64,000 bases of DNA from Candidatus Obscuribacter sp. (GTDB lineage: Bacteria; Cyanobacteriota; Vampirovibrionia; Obscuribacterales; Obscuribacteraceae), in contig JADJQZ010000001.1 of assembly GCA_016712465.1 (NCBI GenBank), positions 6,572,001 to 6,636,000 of the forward strand. The letters are read 5' to 3'. The position numbers and the translations under genes were made by a program. Under the pieces are notes generated by a model. It searched no databases, was not told where the DNA came from, and saw only the letters and a list, made by a program, of their open reading frames with translations. Position 1 is the first letter of the stretch; every line of letters begins with the position of its first letter. This document shows, one piece after another, positions 52,163 through 61,340 of the stretch.

Positions 52163-53276
52163 TTAACTCTTGTTTGCAGCCCTGTGGCGCAAGTAAGCCT
52201 CGATGAATTCATCCAGGTCGCCGTCCAGTACCGCTTCCACTCTGGGTGTTTCCACCTTGGTGCGATTGTCCTTGACGAGGCGATCGTCGAGTACGTAGGA
52301 GCGAATGGCATTGCCGAAGGTGGCCTGCACACTCTCACCCTTCAGTTTAGATAGCTCTTCTTCTCTTTCTTGCTGTCGAATGGCCAGGATCTTGGAACGC
52401 AGCAGTTCCATGGCCAGAGCCTTGTTCTGTAGTTGGCTGCGTTCTTGTTGACACTTGACGGCTATGCCCGTGGGTTTGTGAACTATTCGCACAGCTGACT
52501 CAACTTTGTTGACGTTTTGCCCGCCGGCGCCGCCGGATCTCATGGTATCCACTTCGATGTCATCATCTTTGATTTCCACCAGGGCATCAATGTCGCTCAT
52601 GATGGGCGACACGTCCAGGGCGGCGAAACTGGTCTGGCGTGAGTCGTTGCCTGCTTTGAAAGGCGACTTGCGCACCAGGCGGTGCACTCCCTTTTCGCAA
52701 CTGAGGTAGCCGTAGGCGAAGGGACCATCCACTCTGAAGGTAACCCCCTTCAATCCGGCTTCCTCTCCCGGTGATTGGTCCAGGAGTTCTATTTTGAACT
52801 GTTTGCGGTCGCACCAGCGGCTGTACATGCGCAAAAGCATTTCCGTCCAGTCCTGAGCGTCGGTGCCGCCTGCTCCGGCGCTGATACTGACTATGGCGGA
52901 GTTGTCATCATATTCGCCGCTGAATAGTCTCGTGATCTCAAATTTGGTGAGCTGGTCGGAAAGATTCTTCAAGCTCTGTTCTATGCCGGCAGCTTCATCC
53001 TCGGCCTGTTCTTCCAGGCTCAATTCCAAAAGAACGCGAATATCGGAGGCCTGTTCGAACCAACCTTTGCGCATGTCGAGAATGCCCTTGATTCGACTCA
53101 TGCGCTGAGTGACTTTCTGGCTCTGCTTCTGGTCGTTCCAGAATTCCGGATTGAGAGTACGCTCGGTCAGATCGGCGAGTTCGCCTTCCAGACTTTCCGT
53201 GTCAAAGATATTCGCCGACTTTCGCCAGGCGCTCCTCGATCGCTTCCAGTTCTCTTTTAAGTTCAGATAGGTTCAT
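52163..53276 (-). CDS. prfB: Peptide chain release factor 2, with +1 programmed frameshift
   Basis: Translation starts at the ATG at 53276 (AGGAA upstream) and meets an in-frame UGA as codon 25 within TATCTTTGAC (53202-53204). Skipping one base continues as DTESLEGELADLTERTLNP into the main frame, giving 370 residues, the normal RF2 length. The product has the codon-recognition motif SPF (KSPFKAGND) and the peptide-release GGQ motif (GGAGGQNVNKVES). RF2 reads UGA and UAA, and low RF2 causes the frameshift, so it autoregulates. An upstream SD-like stimulator (AGGGGG in E. coli) is not evident; GGCGAA stands in that place. Confidence 0.96.
53201..53207 (-). promoter_or_regulatory. prfB: Programmed +1 frameshift site of prfB
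   Basis: CTTTGAC on the minus strand, preceded by TAT. It is the conserved slippage sequence where peptidyl-tRNA-Leu moves from CUU to UUU at the UGA stop. Confidence 0.93.
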
Positions 53277-53399
53277 TTTCCTGGCGTTTTTGGGCAGAAG
53301 TAATGCATGACGATTGACCTCAGTCTATCGTAAGACCTAATGCTAGCCGATTGGTGACCACAGCTGTGCTATTAGTAACCGGTTAATAAGCGCGCACCT

Positions 53400-54617
53400 A
53401 TGACCATTTCCATCTGGATGAGAAGTGAAGAGCCATCACAAGCCGGTCGCACCAGGCTGGAAGCTGATCTGATTATTGTCGGGGCTGGACTGCTCGGGGC
53501 TGCTGCCGCCTATTTCGCAGCCACCATGGACGCCTCGCTCAAGATTATTGTGGTGGACGCTGGCCGGGCCGCTGCAGCTGCCTCCGGGCGCAACGCCGGT
53601 TTCGTCTTGCGAGGCATACACTCTTATTACGATAGCTGTGTGGCCAAGTACGGACGGGAAACCGCCAGGCTTATATACAGGCTGGGAGAGGAAAATCAAA
53701 GACTGATTCGAGAGTTTATGGATAGTCACGGCCTGTCCCTTGGCTATGAACCGGGCGGTTCTTATGTGCTAGCTTCTTCCCTGGAAGAACTGGATGCCCT
53801 CTCTCGCTCGGCTAAGCTCATGCAAGAAGACGGCTTCAACCTCAACTTACATGTGAAAGATCCGCTGGACAGGGGTTTCTATGGAGCCATCGAAAATCCT
53901 GACGACTTCGGCATAGATCCGGTCAAGCTGGTTAGAGCTTTACTGGCGGCAAGCGATGCCAGAGTTCTGGAGGAGGAGTCGGTGCTAAGCGTGGAGGCGG
54001 ACGGCGAGGTGGAGCTTGTCAGCACCGGTTATGTGCTTGCCGCTCCCAGGGCCATTCTGGCTACAAACGCATACACTGTAGGTTTGGAGCCAATTTTTAT
54101 GCCCTACATCAAGGCTGTCCGGGGGCAGATGTTGGCTACGGCGCCGCTTAAGAAGAGGCTTGTGGACAGGCTTTGCTATGCCAACTACGGCTTCGAATAC
54201 TTTCGCCAGTTGAAGGATATGCGCCTGCTTCTGGGCGGCGGGCGGCAGGCTTTTGCCGAGGAAGAAGTGGGTGTGGCGGATGAGATTACACCCGCTCTCC
54301 AGCGCAACCTGGAAGAATATTTGCGGGAGCGGTTTCCGGAAGCTGCCGGAGCGCATATTGAACACCGCTGGTCGGGAGCCATGGCTTTCACACATGACGG
54401 CTTACCTTATGTGGGCGGTCTGCCCGGTCGCCCCGGTCTCTTTGCCGCTCTGGGCTGCAACGGCCACGGGCTTGGTTACAGCATGAGCCTGGGCCGCCTG
54501 GTGAGCGAGGCAGCCTTGAAGGGAGCTGACACCGGCTGCTTCAGTCTGGAACGCCTGAATAAAAAGCCGGCCCGTCAGGACCGGCTTATGGCGCAGGAAC
54601 TCAAGGCCGGGCCTTGA
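53400..54617 (+). CDS. FAD-dependent amino-acid/amine oxidase (DAO family)
   Basis: 405 residues. FAD-binding Rossmann segment IIVGAGLLGAAAAYFAA (about 25-41) and the second conserved block ASGRNAGFVLRG (about 62-73) identify the DAO superfamily, which includes D-amino-acid oxidase, glycine oxidase and gamma-glutamylputrescine oxidase. The C-terminal FAD motif HDGLPYVGGLPGRPGLFAAL, with GCNGHGLGYSMSLGR after it, is complete. It oxidises an amine or amino acid with O2 or another acceptor; the substrate cannot be told. The start ATG lacks a clear ribosome site. Its 3' end contains the hairpin that terminates the convergent gene. Confidence 0.88.
   Translation: MTISIWMRSEEPSQAGRTRLEADLIIVGAGLLGAAAAYFAATMDASLKIIVVDAGRAAAAASGRNAGFVLRGIHSYYDSCVAKYGRETARLIYRLGEENQRLIREFMDSHGLSLGYEPGGSYVLASSLEELDALSRSAKLMQEDGFNLNLHVKDPLDRGFYGAIENPDDFGIDPVKLVRALLAASDARVLEEESVLSVEADGEVELVSTGYVLAAPRAILATNAYTVGLEPIFMPYIKAVRGQMLATAPLKKRLVDRLCYANYGFEYFRQLKDMRLLLGGGRQAFAEEEVGVADEITPALQRNLEEYLRERFPEAAGAHIEHRWSGAMAFTHDGLPYVGGLPGRPGLFAALGCNGHGLGYSMSLGRLVSEAALKGADTGCFSLERLNKKPARQDRLMAQELKAGP
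54558..54587 (-). terminator. Intrinsic terminator of the IPT/TIG gene, inside the convergent oxidase gene
   Basis: Minus strand: stem AAGCCGG / CCGGCTT with a 10-base loop, then TTTTTATTC. It lies about 35 bases beyond the stop at 54623 and within the last 60 bases of the plus-strand oxidase gene. Confidence 0.7.
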
Positions 54618-54622
54618 ACCTG

Positions 54623-55735
54623 TTATTGCTGGAAGACCGTACCGCCGGGAGAGAGTGACTCGCCCTTCGGAATTGTACGCATGCTCAAGTCAATCTTGAT
54701 GCTGTTTTTCGCATCCATGCCATTGGTCTTCAGTTTGATTTCGACGCCGGCCTGCGGGAAGTCGAGGCTGGGCACCACCACTTCCAGGGTGGTGTCGGTG
54801 ACACGGGTCACCGAGGCGGCCACGCCATTGAAGGTGACGGCGTTGTCGGAAGCTGATTTGGCGAAGCCCTTACCATAAATGATCAGGGGAGTGCTGGGCG
54901 GACATTCCACCATATTGGTGCCGGACAGTTCGGCCGGAGCTTTGATTTTGAGGGTGAGAGCATCGCATTTCACGCCGGCAATGGTGAGTGTAACCGTCTG
55001 TTTGCCGCCTTCAACGCCCTGGGGAACGGTGAAATTGATTTGCTTGTCGGTGACACTATTAATAGTGGCAGTCTTGGAGCCGATCTGGAGTTGGTAGGCG
55101 GCAATTGCCTTGGGTAGGTTCTTTCCATTGATGACTACTTTATCGCCCGGTGAGGCTGTGTCAGGCTTGATATCGGAGACCTTGATCTTGGGAGTGGTGA
55201 CTACCCAGGTGAGGGTGCTGCCGGTATTGCCGAAGGTCTGTACTTCCATCTGGGTGTCGCCGGCGGCGAGAATGTCGGACATATTGAGAGAGACGGAGTC
55301 TTTGCCTTTGAAATCGGCTTCGGTAAGGATTTTTCTGCCGTTGATGAAGATTCTGATGCCCTTCAATTTGAGCTTGCCTTCGTTGCCGTTGTTCAAGGTC
55401 ATGGTCAGGGGCAAAATTTCTTGACCGGACTTGATGCTTACCGTGCTCATGTTGGAGCGCCAGGCATTGCCGGTATGGGTGATCTGGGTTGGTCCGGCCA
55501 GGGCGACCAGGTCGACCTGAGCAGGGCTTGTCTGGGTTGGTTGGACCTGCTGCGGCTGGCTCTTATCTGTGGGGCTGGAGCTCTTGCTCGCGGTTTGAGC
55601 AGAGGCGGTCTTCTGCATCTGCGGAGCAGCCTTGGTTGAATTCTGGGCGGAACAGGCCAGGGGGGCTGAAAGTAAGCTTGCCGCAGTCAGAAAAGACCAG
55701 GCCTTGAGGGCAGAGTTTTTGGTTTTACGATTCAC
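54623..55735 (-). CDS. Secreted protein with two IPT/TIG-like domains
   Basis: 370 residues. A GTG start at 55735 is chosen for the GGAG eight bases upstream; a TTG at 55771 is the alternative. The signal peptide ends near ACSAQN. A Ser/Gln/Pro/Thr linker follows (to about 95), then beta-rich domains: one of SIKSGQEILPLTMTLNNGNE type, and two IPT/TIG-like immunoglobulin folds (IKPDTASPGDKVVINGKNLP; ECPPSTPLIIYGKGFAKSAS) with the typical GDxVxIxGxxL pattern. IPT/TIG domains occur in adhesins and cell-surface proteins. No anchor is visible at the C-terminus. Confidence 0.82.
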   Translation of the reverse strand: MNRKTKNSALKAWSFLTAASLLSAPLACSAQNSTKAAPQMQKTASAQTASKSSSPTDKSQPQQVQPTQTSPAQVDLVALAGPTQITHTGNAWRSNMSTVSIKSGQEILPLTMTLNNGNEGKLKLKGIRIFINGRKILTEADFKGKDSVSLNMSDILAAGDTQMEVQTFGNTGSTLTWVVTTPKIKVSDIKPDTASPGDKVVINGKNLPKAIAAYQLQIGSKTATINSVTDKQINFTVPQGVEGGKQTVTLTIAGVKCDALTLKIKAPAELSGTNMVECPPSTPLIIYGKGFAKSASDNAVTFNGVAASVTRVTDTTLEVVVPSLDFPQAGVEIKLKTNGMDAKNSIKIDLSMRTIPKGESLSPGGTVFQQ

Positions 55736-55849
55736 AGTCCGTGCTCCATCTTTTTTCTTGTCGAGTGGCAATTCACTTCCATGCTGATTATAGTCTCTTG
55801 AAAGCCAGGCTGCTGGATGCCTTTATCACTATAAAATACAGTAAGAAAG

Positions 55850-55893
55850 CGTAAAAAGAAACGCTGCCGGAGTACGGTTGTACCCCGACAGCG
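55850..55893 (-). terminator. Intrinsic terminator of the 55921-56280 gene
   Basis: Minus strand: stem CGCTG-x-CGG...GTAC / GTAC...CCG-x-CAGCG with a GGTT loop, followed by TTTCTTTTTACG. It lies about 28 bases beyond the stop at 55921. Confidence 0.75.
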
Positions 55894-55920
55894 CTCAGCG
55901 CCGGATTGCTCTAGCGCTGA

Positions 55921-56280
55921 TTAGTACTGAGAAACCTCTTCGTCGGTCCAGAGCGTGTGCCGCACCGGTTTGCCATCCGCCGTGCGAAGGGCGAGGAAGT
56001 AGCAGGGACCACCGCTGTGGATGATCTCCTGGATGTACTCCTCGTAGACCTTGCCGTCCGGCATGGTGTAGCGATGCAGTTGAGCCAGGGGCAGTTGCGG
56101 ATTGAGGGTTTTGATGTCCCCAATCACCTGCTTCCTGGCTGCCGGCACCGGGCGACGACGGTCGAACTTAACCGACCGGCCATCCGGCAGAAACATGGTT
56201 CCGACTTCGCGGACCATGACCTTCTTGAGGACCAACTTCTTCCCACGAGGGGAAAGACCGTAAAACTGTGCCATGCGCAT
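55921..56280 (-). CDS. Small soluble protein of unknown function
   Basis: 119 residues; GGAG lies seven bases before the ATG at 56280. Basic N-terminal half (YGLSPRGKKLVLKKVMVREV; KFDRRRPVPAARKQV) and a beta-rich C-terminal half (YTMPDGKVYEEYIQEIIHSG; CYFLALRTADGKPVRHTLWT). No family recognised. Codons are strongly C/G-ending as in the 23-51 kb genes, which suggests high expression. It is flanked by a terminator and a long upstream region, so it is probably transcribed alone. Confidence 0.72.
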   Translation of the reverse strand: MRMAQFYGLSPRGKKLVLKKVMVREVGTMFLPDGRSVKFDRRRPVPAARKQVIGDIKTLNPQLPLAQLHRYTMPDGKVYEEYIQEIIHSGGPCYFLALRTADGKPVRHTLWTDEEVSQY

Positions 56281-57227
56281 GATGAGACTCCTTAGCTATC
56301 GTTTTGGGGCGTGTGTGGTCTCCGTCTCGTTCTCCCGAGCCCCATTGGTCGGAGCCGAAATCCCACGGAATGCGGGTAAATCGGTGAGTCGGAGTTGAAA
56401 GCTGTAAAGCCACGGACCGAACCGGTCGGGAGGCGACCCAAAAGGGCGCTTCCCACCGGTGGGTGACGTGTGCTGCTTGCCGGTTAATCGAGAGGGGCTT
56501 GTCGTTGACCTGACGACGGAGCAACTCTTGATGCGGGCATTTCCTTCAGTGCTGCTTGTTAGCAGGACCACTAGCTAGCGATAGTCGGCTCGTAAGAGCA
56601 GACGCCAAGTGAGCGCGATCAACAGATCGGACGGACATCAATTTGCAGACAGGCAGAATCGGCAGTTTTCTCAGGCTCTACACACACACCTGGGAATTCC
56701 CTGGTGCTCTCCAACTTCAGGCTGGATTTTGGTTATTAATGGTTCTTGAGATGAAGGTCCTTGGTTGGAAGAGGAGAGTGTGTATATTGACAACCTAGTG
56801 AAAGCACCGATGCCCTGGCAATTGATCTGTGATTAAAGGCTTGTCATATTGCTCCCCGATGGCCCAAGCTGTAAGCAGTTTGACCGGTATGAAATTAGCG
56901 CAGATAGCGAGGCTTTTCCTTACCGTGACGAAACTGTTATCGCACTTTCCGGTCCCGTCATTGCCGCATGGTTCTCAAGCGAGACAAATGAACTGACTGC
57001 GCTAGCACTTGGCATTGGTGAAAGGCAGCTTTTAGGCTAAATAATTGGCTTGTTACATCCTTTAACGTCAGTCGGGAAGGGCAAATTCTCAGGCCTACTT
57101 AGACTTTATAATCCTCTGGTTGTTCGCGGATACTCGAACAGATATCTAACTGGTGCGTCCGGTGAACCGGTGATGAGATCTGTTGATATTCGCGTATGTC
57201 CTTATCTTCCGCCAGGAGAATCCTTCG
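56281..57227. other. Intergenic region between divergent genes
   Basis: About 950 bases. A plus-strand frame at 56849-57040 (63 codons, TTG start) has no ribosome site and no recognised domain. The segment TACTTAGACTTTATAATCC near 57097-57115 offers a possible -10 element for the sugar kinase gene. Nothing else was recognised. Confidence 0.45.
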
Positions 57228-58229
57228 ATGACCGACGTACTGTGCCTTGGTGAAATTCTTGTGGATTGGGTCTGTACCACAGTAGGCGCCGAGCTTGATC
57301 GGGCTCAGCACTTTACCAAGGCCGCCGGAGGGGCTCCCGCTAACACGGCTGTCGGCCTGGCTCGCCAGGGTGTCGCTACGGCCTTCATCGGTCGCACTTC
57401 CGACGATGCTTTCGGCAGATGGCTGCGCTCCATTCTGGAAGAGGAAGGTATCAATGTGGAAGCCGCCATCCTCGACCCCACCGCTCAGACTCGCATGGCC
57501 TATGTGGTCACAACATCCTCCGGTGATCGCAAACTGGCCGAGTTTTCCCGCATCGCCTGCGCCGACACCAAGTTGCAGCCCAATGACCTCAAGCAGCATC
57601 TCTTTGCCGCCGCTTCCGTACTGCATTTCGGCTCCATTTCATTGATCGAGAGCCCGGCTCAAGAATCCACCAAGAAGGCCGTGGAAATGGCCCGGGCCAA
57701 CAAGCTTTTGGTTTCTTACGATCCCAACGTGCGTATCAGCCTCTGGCCTTCCCGGGAAACATGTCGCAAAACCATTTTGAACACCCTTTCCTGGGCCGAC
57801 GTAGTAAAAATAAATGAGGATGAACTGGAGTTTCTCACCGGTTCAAGGGACACCCAGGCTGCCGATCGCTTGCGGGAAGAGCACAATGTGCCGCTCTTGA
57901 TCATCACTCTTGATAGTCGCGGTGCCTATTTCACCACCGCCGGCCATGGCGGCAAGCATGTACCCGGCTTCCAGGTAGAGCTGGTGGAAGCCACAGGCGC
58001 CGGTGACGGTTTCAATTCCGGCGTCATTGCCGGTTTGCTTCCCTTTATCAAAGGCGCGGCCGATCGCAGACAGGCTCTCTTGAATATGGAACAAAACCAG
58101 TTGTTTGAGATTATCCAGGCTGCCAACGCCATCGGCGCCATCACCTGCACCAAACCCGGTGCAATTCCGGCCCTGCCCAAGCGTGATGAAATTGACAGCT
58201 TCCTGGCAAAAATGGCTGTGAAGAGCTGA
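57228..58229 (+). CDS. PfkB-family sugar kinase (fructokinase-like)
   Basis: 333 residues from the ATG at 57228 after AGGAG. LCLGEILVDWV at the start, KAAGGAPANTAVGLARQG (first PfkB signature, about 33-50), and VEATGAGDGFNSGVIAGLLP (second signature, about 248-267) with catalytic Asp in GAGDGF are all present. The YDPNVRISLWPS block is typical of fructokinases and ribokinases. It transfers phosphate from ATP to a sugar hydroxyl, most likely fructose. It is on the plus strand ahead of the RDD gene, which has its own promoter. Confidence 0.92.
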   Translation: MTDVLCLGEILVDWVCTTVGAELDRAQHFTKAAGGAPANTAVGLARQGVATAFIGRTSDDAFGRWLRSILEEEGINVEAAILDPTAQTRMAYVVTTSSGDRKLAEFSRIACADTKLQPNDLKQHLFAAASVLHFGSISLIESPAQESTKKAVEMARANKLLVSYDPNVRISLWPSRETCRKTILNTLSWADVVKINEDELEFLTGSRDTQAADRLREEHNVPLLIITLDSRGAYFTTAGHGGKHVPGFQVELVEATGAGDGFNSGVIAGLLPFIKGAADRRQALLNMEQNQLFEIIQAANAIGAITCTKPGAIPALPKRDEIDSFLAKMAVKS

Positions 58230-58250
58230 TAAACAGTTCGCAAAAATGAT

Positions 58251-58279
58251 TTGACCAGTTCCTTAAAGGATGTTAAATT
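58251..58279 (+). promoter_or_regulatory. Sigma-70-like promoter of the RDD gene
   Basis: TTGACC at 58251-58256, 17-base spacer, TAAATT at 58274-58279, about 65 bases before the start codon. Confidence 0.55.
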
Positions 58280-58346
58280 TCTGCCACTGGTTTATTTCCT
58301 GGCGTTAATATCCTGACTACCAGAAAGTAAGTTTCTTTCTGAATAA

Positions 58347-59360
58347 ATGGTTGAAACAGTAAATATGAACAAGCACGCTGGCGTAGATGGCGTTCGTTCC
58401 GTTGCGGCTCAAAATTTGGGAGATACAGGCGAAAAGAGCAAGGTTGTTTCCATCAAAAATGACGGCTCCAGGAAGCTTACTCTTGACCCCGACAAGTCAT
58501 ACAAAACCGTCATGAAACGCACGGCCGATACTCCGATTGAGGCAGTGAAAGCTGCTCCCGGCTTGAGTTTCAACGGTGAAGTCGATCTCGATCTGGCTAG
58601 TAAGATCGCTGCTCTGGAAGCGCAGGAGCAAAAGACCAAGTTGATTTGTCCAGCTTGTGGAGCGGTTTCCACGGAGCTGAGACTCTCCTGTCAGAATTGC
58701 GGTAACTATTTTGACGGCCATTCCGGTGCGGCCGATGTGCGCCTGGCTGCTCTGAGCAGCACCGGCGGCTTGAGCCGTGAAGAACAGGAAAAACTGGCTC
58801 AGAAAAGCTATTTGACTCGTCGTTTTCTGGCCAAGGTTATCGACAGCGTGATTTTGCTCTCTCTGGTGGCCTGCCAGTACCTGATTTTCTTTGCGGTAGC
58901 TCGCTCTCTCACTGTGATTCCGAGCATGGCCTTTCTGGCTCTCAATTTCTTCTTCTGGGGTATGCCCTGTCTCACCCTTATGACTTTACTGGGCTACCAT
59001 GCGCTCTTTGAAGCATCACAGGTGCAGGCCAGCCCCGGTAAACTGTTGCTCGGGCTCTTTGTGGAAGATTTGAACAGCCAGATCGTGCGTTCGGAAGCGA
59101 TTCTCTTCAAGAGCCTTGTAGCCTATTCGCCACTGGTTGTAGCCCTTGGTGTTTATGCCTACTTCTATCATGTACGTCTGCAATATGGGCTTAGCCTGGA
59201 TGCGCCCACTTCTACCGTGCTTGCCCTCAGTGCACTCACCTGTATGGTTACTTACGGACTCATGCACTTGATTGTGGGCAAAGAAGAGAAGCGCCGCACC
59301 GTTCTTGATGTCATGGCCGGATGTCGGGTCAAAGAAAGAAGCAAGCAACTGCCTCGCTAG
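58347..59360 (+). CDS. RDD-domain membrane protein with N-terminal zinc ribbon
   Basis: 337 residues. A polar N-terminal 90 residues precede a zinc ribbon CPACGAVSTELRLSCQNCGN (two CxxC pairs, about 98-118). The RDD domain follows with RRFLAKVIDSVILLSLV (about 153-169), where the conserved Arg and Asp lie, and four membrane helices. YHALFEASQVQASPGKLLLG (SxGK motif) and MHLIVGKEEKRRTVLDVMAG, the conserved RRTxxDxxxGC-like end, complete it. RDD proteins are suspected cation transporters or membrane adaptors. The ATG at 58347 or the in-frame ATG at 58365 may be used. Confidence 0.88.
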   Translation: MVETVNMNKHAGVDGVRSVAAQNLGDTGEKSKVVSIKNDGSRKLTLDPDKSYKTVMKRTADTPIEAVKAAPGLSFNGEVDLDLASKIAALEAQEQKTKLICPACGAVSTELRLSCQNCGNYFDGHSGAADVRLAALSSTGGLSREEQEKLAQKSYLTRRFLAKVIDSVILLSLVACQYLIFFAVARSLTVIPSMAFLALNFFFWGMPCLTLMTLLGYHALFEASQVQASPGKLLLGLFVEDLNSQIVRSEAILFKSLVAYSPLVVALGVYAYFYHVRLQYGLSLDAPTSTVLALSALTCMVTYGLMHLIVGKEEKRRTVLDVMAGCRVKERSKQLPR

Positions 59361-59418
59361 TGGCCATTCTCTGAAAATCCTGCAATGATCTGCTAGCTGC
59401 GCGAACTCAAGAAGGTCT

Positions 59419-59455
59419 AATCAGCCTCTCCATTCCTTCGGAGAGGCTGATTTTG
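59419..59455 (+). terminator. Intrinsic terminator of the RDD gene
   Basis: A perfect 13-bp stem AATCAGCCTCTCC / GGAGAGGCTGATT with an 8-base loop, followed by TTGG after a short T-run, about 60 bases after the stop. Confidence 0.75.
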
Positions 59456-59725
59456 GCAGGGAGTTAATCCTGGCAAGTCATAGTTAAACAGTTCTCCTGG
59501 AGTTGCCTGGGGGCTTTTGTTAGGTTGATCTGGCTTTCCTAATTCCTAAGTTCACAGGTTCCTCTCCCCCATAGTCGACAAATTCGCCTTCCTTTCACCA
59601 AGTCCGGTTCGGATCAGCTCCCTGATGGTCTGTGTCTTGTGCCGGTTTATTGGTTCGTCGCATGTGGTGATGAGGTTTTTCAATCAGTCCTTTCAAGTAA
59701 AGGACAGTCAAGTAAAAGGACAGCT
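59456..59725. other. Intergenic region
   Basis: About 270 bases with no supported gene; it holds the leader of the 59726 gene. A short direct repeat, AGGACAGTCAAGTAAA / AGGACAG, lies near 59700-59722 beside the ribosome site. Confidence 0.4.
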
Positions 59726-60148
59726 ATGCTGCAAGCTTCCATCGGACCCGGCTTGGTCATAAACGCCATCATGGCGGCCGACTTCTTCAATGTGCAGGAC
59801 GATTTCGACCTGGCACGTTTCACCAGGCTGGACAGCGACGGTTACATCAACTATGTCACCGTCACCACGGAACTGGTACAGAACGCCCCTCCGCCTGCTG
59901 CCCTGCCGGACAGCAAGGAGGCCGGTCTGGCCTGCATGGAGCACCTGCCGCCGGTACTGGCCGCGCTGGCGCAGTCTCTCTTGCAATTGAAGTGCCGGGT
60001 GCAGTTCCATCAACCGGAGCAGCGTTCGGATCAGTGCCTGGCCACCCTGGAGCGTACCGATTACATCCAGTCGATGAATCGCCTGGTGGTGCATCGGGTC
60101 AAGATTCACTTTCATCGCCGCGACGGTCGCTACCCAGTGAGCGCCTGA
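59726..60148 (+). CDS. Small protein of unknown function
   Basis: 140 residues from the ATG at 59726 after AAAAGGA. No family recognised. It begins MLQASIGPGLVINAIMAADF and contains DLARFTRLDSDGYINYVTV (about 28-46), then a helical stretch (LPPVLAALAQSLLQLKCRVQ). The C/G-ending codons favour this strand over the antisense frame 59708-60214. It is 69 bases before a small membrane-protein gene and may be cotranscribed with it. Confidence 0.7.
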   Translation: MLQASIGPGLVINAIMAADFFNVQDDFDLARFTRLDSDGYINYVTVTTELVQNAPPPAALPDSKEAGLACMEHLPPVLAALAQSLLQLKCRVQFHQPEQRSDQCLATLERTDYIQSMNRLVVHRVKIHFHRRDGRYPVSA

Positions 60149-60217
60149 AGCGGTTCCGCCTGGTGCCCTCAGACGGGGCGCCTGGTCCTCTTCATCAATC
60201 CAATTGGAGCACACAAT

Positions 60218-60613
60218 ATGAGTGGTGCAAATTCCGGCATCGGCAAAGGCTTTGCCATCCTTCTGGCGGTTGTCACCGGCGTCATCGCCGTGGTGGCGCT
60301 GTTTTCCCTCTTCCTTGGTTCCTTCTTCGACAGCGCTGTCGTCAAGATTGCCTGCTCGGCGCTTCTGCCCGTGGTTGCCGCCTATCTCTTCTACCAGCCG
60401 CGCCTGGTCTGCTTCTTCACCGGTGTGTCCGGCGTCGCCGCTTACTATGCCGCCGCCTATGCTGCTGCCGCTGTCGGCACCGGACTGGGCGCTCTGGTCC
60501 TTGGTGGCGTGGCAGGCATCATCACCTTCGTGGTGGCTTTCTTGGTCGGTCTTCTCCTGTCCGGCAAGCTGAGCCCCGGGGCTGATTCCTGGCGGAAGTC
60601 CAAGACGAAGTAA
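60218..60613 (+). CDS. Small polytopic membrane protein
   Basis: 131 residues; GGAG lies eight bases before the ATG. Four predicted membrane helices (about 11-35, 42-58, 63-88 and 93-115) are rich in Ala, Gly and Val, with a basic C-terminus (SWRKSKTK). No family recognised. It follows the 59726-60148 gene and is ended by a hairpin at 60648-60677. Confidence 0.72.
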   Translation: MSGANSGIGKGFAILLAVVTGVIAVVALFSLFLGSFFDSAVVKIACSALLPVVAAYLFYQPRLVCFFTGVSGVAAYYAAAYAAAAVGTGLGALVLGGVAGIITFVVAFLVGLLLSGKLSPGADSWRKSKTK

Positions 60614-60647
60614 GAAGTAGTCGGGCTCGCGCTTTTGCTATTTCCCC

Positions 60648-60677
60648 GAAGGAACAGGCCCGTACGGCTGTTCCTTC
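60648..60677 (+). terminator. Hairpin after the small membrane protein gene
   Basis: A perfect 10-bp stem GAAGGAACAG / CTGTTCCTTC, 35 bases after the stop; followed by TCTTG, a weak T-tail. Confidence 0.6.
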
Positions 60678-60865
60678 TCTTGAGGGGCTTTGTAATCGGG
60701 ATGCAGCCTCGTTTTCTTTGGGTTCTTTTTTTTCTTTTCCTTTTTTTTGAATTGGATACTACAAAGGGAAGTAGGGGGTTGAGGGGACTACAAAAAAAAC
60801 ACTGAATGTCTTCTTTTCTGGGAATAAACCGAAGTATCAAGGGCGGATAAAGCAGGCGCACAATA

Positions 60866-61318
60866 ATGAGAAAGACTAGTTTGTTGGTTTTGCTCCTAAT
60901 TGCCAATCTTTCGAGCGCAACTACCATTGTTGCCAGTGCTGGTGAACAGGGAAAACCTCGAAGGGCAAATACTAATTGCACTTTCAAGCCGGAGGGCTTT
61001 CAAAGCCTAACAGATCTAGAAAAAATAAATTCGTCATTGAATATTTGTTGTTCTCGAATTTCCTTGTTGAAGGAAGACACCCAGCCTCTATTAAACAGTG
61101 GTGTGGTCTGTAGCTTTGTTTTACGGAAAAATGGCGAAATAGCTGATTTGAAAATTGATGAAACCTCGGGAATACCTGCGCTCGATGAGAGAGCCTTGCA
61201 AGTGGTTAAAGAAGCATCCCCATTTACTTCCTTGCTCCCATCCGAGGCTTTATACAAGAAGCGAGTGAAAATTGTTTTCTCTCAAACGATTAAAGCAAAG
61301 CAAGGACCGTCGATTTAA
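60866..61318 (+). CDS. Secreted TonB C-terminal-like protein
   Basis: 150 residues with a signal peptide (SLLVLLLIANLSSATTIVAS). The C-terminal 70 residues contain CSFVLRKNGEIADLKIDETS and GIPALDERALQVVKEASPF, the strand-helix pattern of TonB C-terminal domains, which in TonB contact outer-membrane receptors. No N-terminal membrane anchor or Pro-rich spacer of true TonB is seen, so it is a stand-alone periplasmic version. AT-rich codons distinguish it from the neighbouring C/G-biased genes. The next gene encodes a second protein of this kind, overlapping or adjoining it. Confidence 0.78.
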   Translation: MRKTSLLVLLLIANLSSATTIVASAGEQGKPRRANTNCTFKPEGFQSLTDLEKINSSLNICCSRISLLKEDTQPLLNSGVVCSFVLRKNGEIADLKIDETSGIPALDERALQVVKEASPFTSLLPSEALYKKRVKIVFSQTIKAKQGPSI

Positions 61319-61340
61319 GAAGTCAGTATTGGGGTGCAGC

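Noticed and set aside
56849..57040. 63-codon plus-strand frame
   Set aside because: TTG start without ribosome site and no recognisable features.
59708..60214. 168-codon minus-strand frame
   Set aside because: The opposite-strand frame has a good ribosome site and C/G third positions; this one reads as its shadow.
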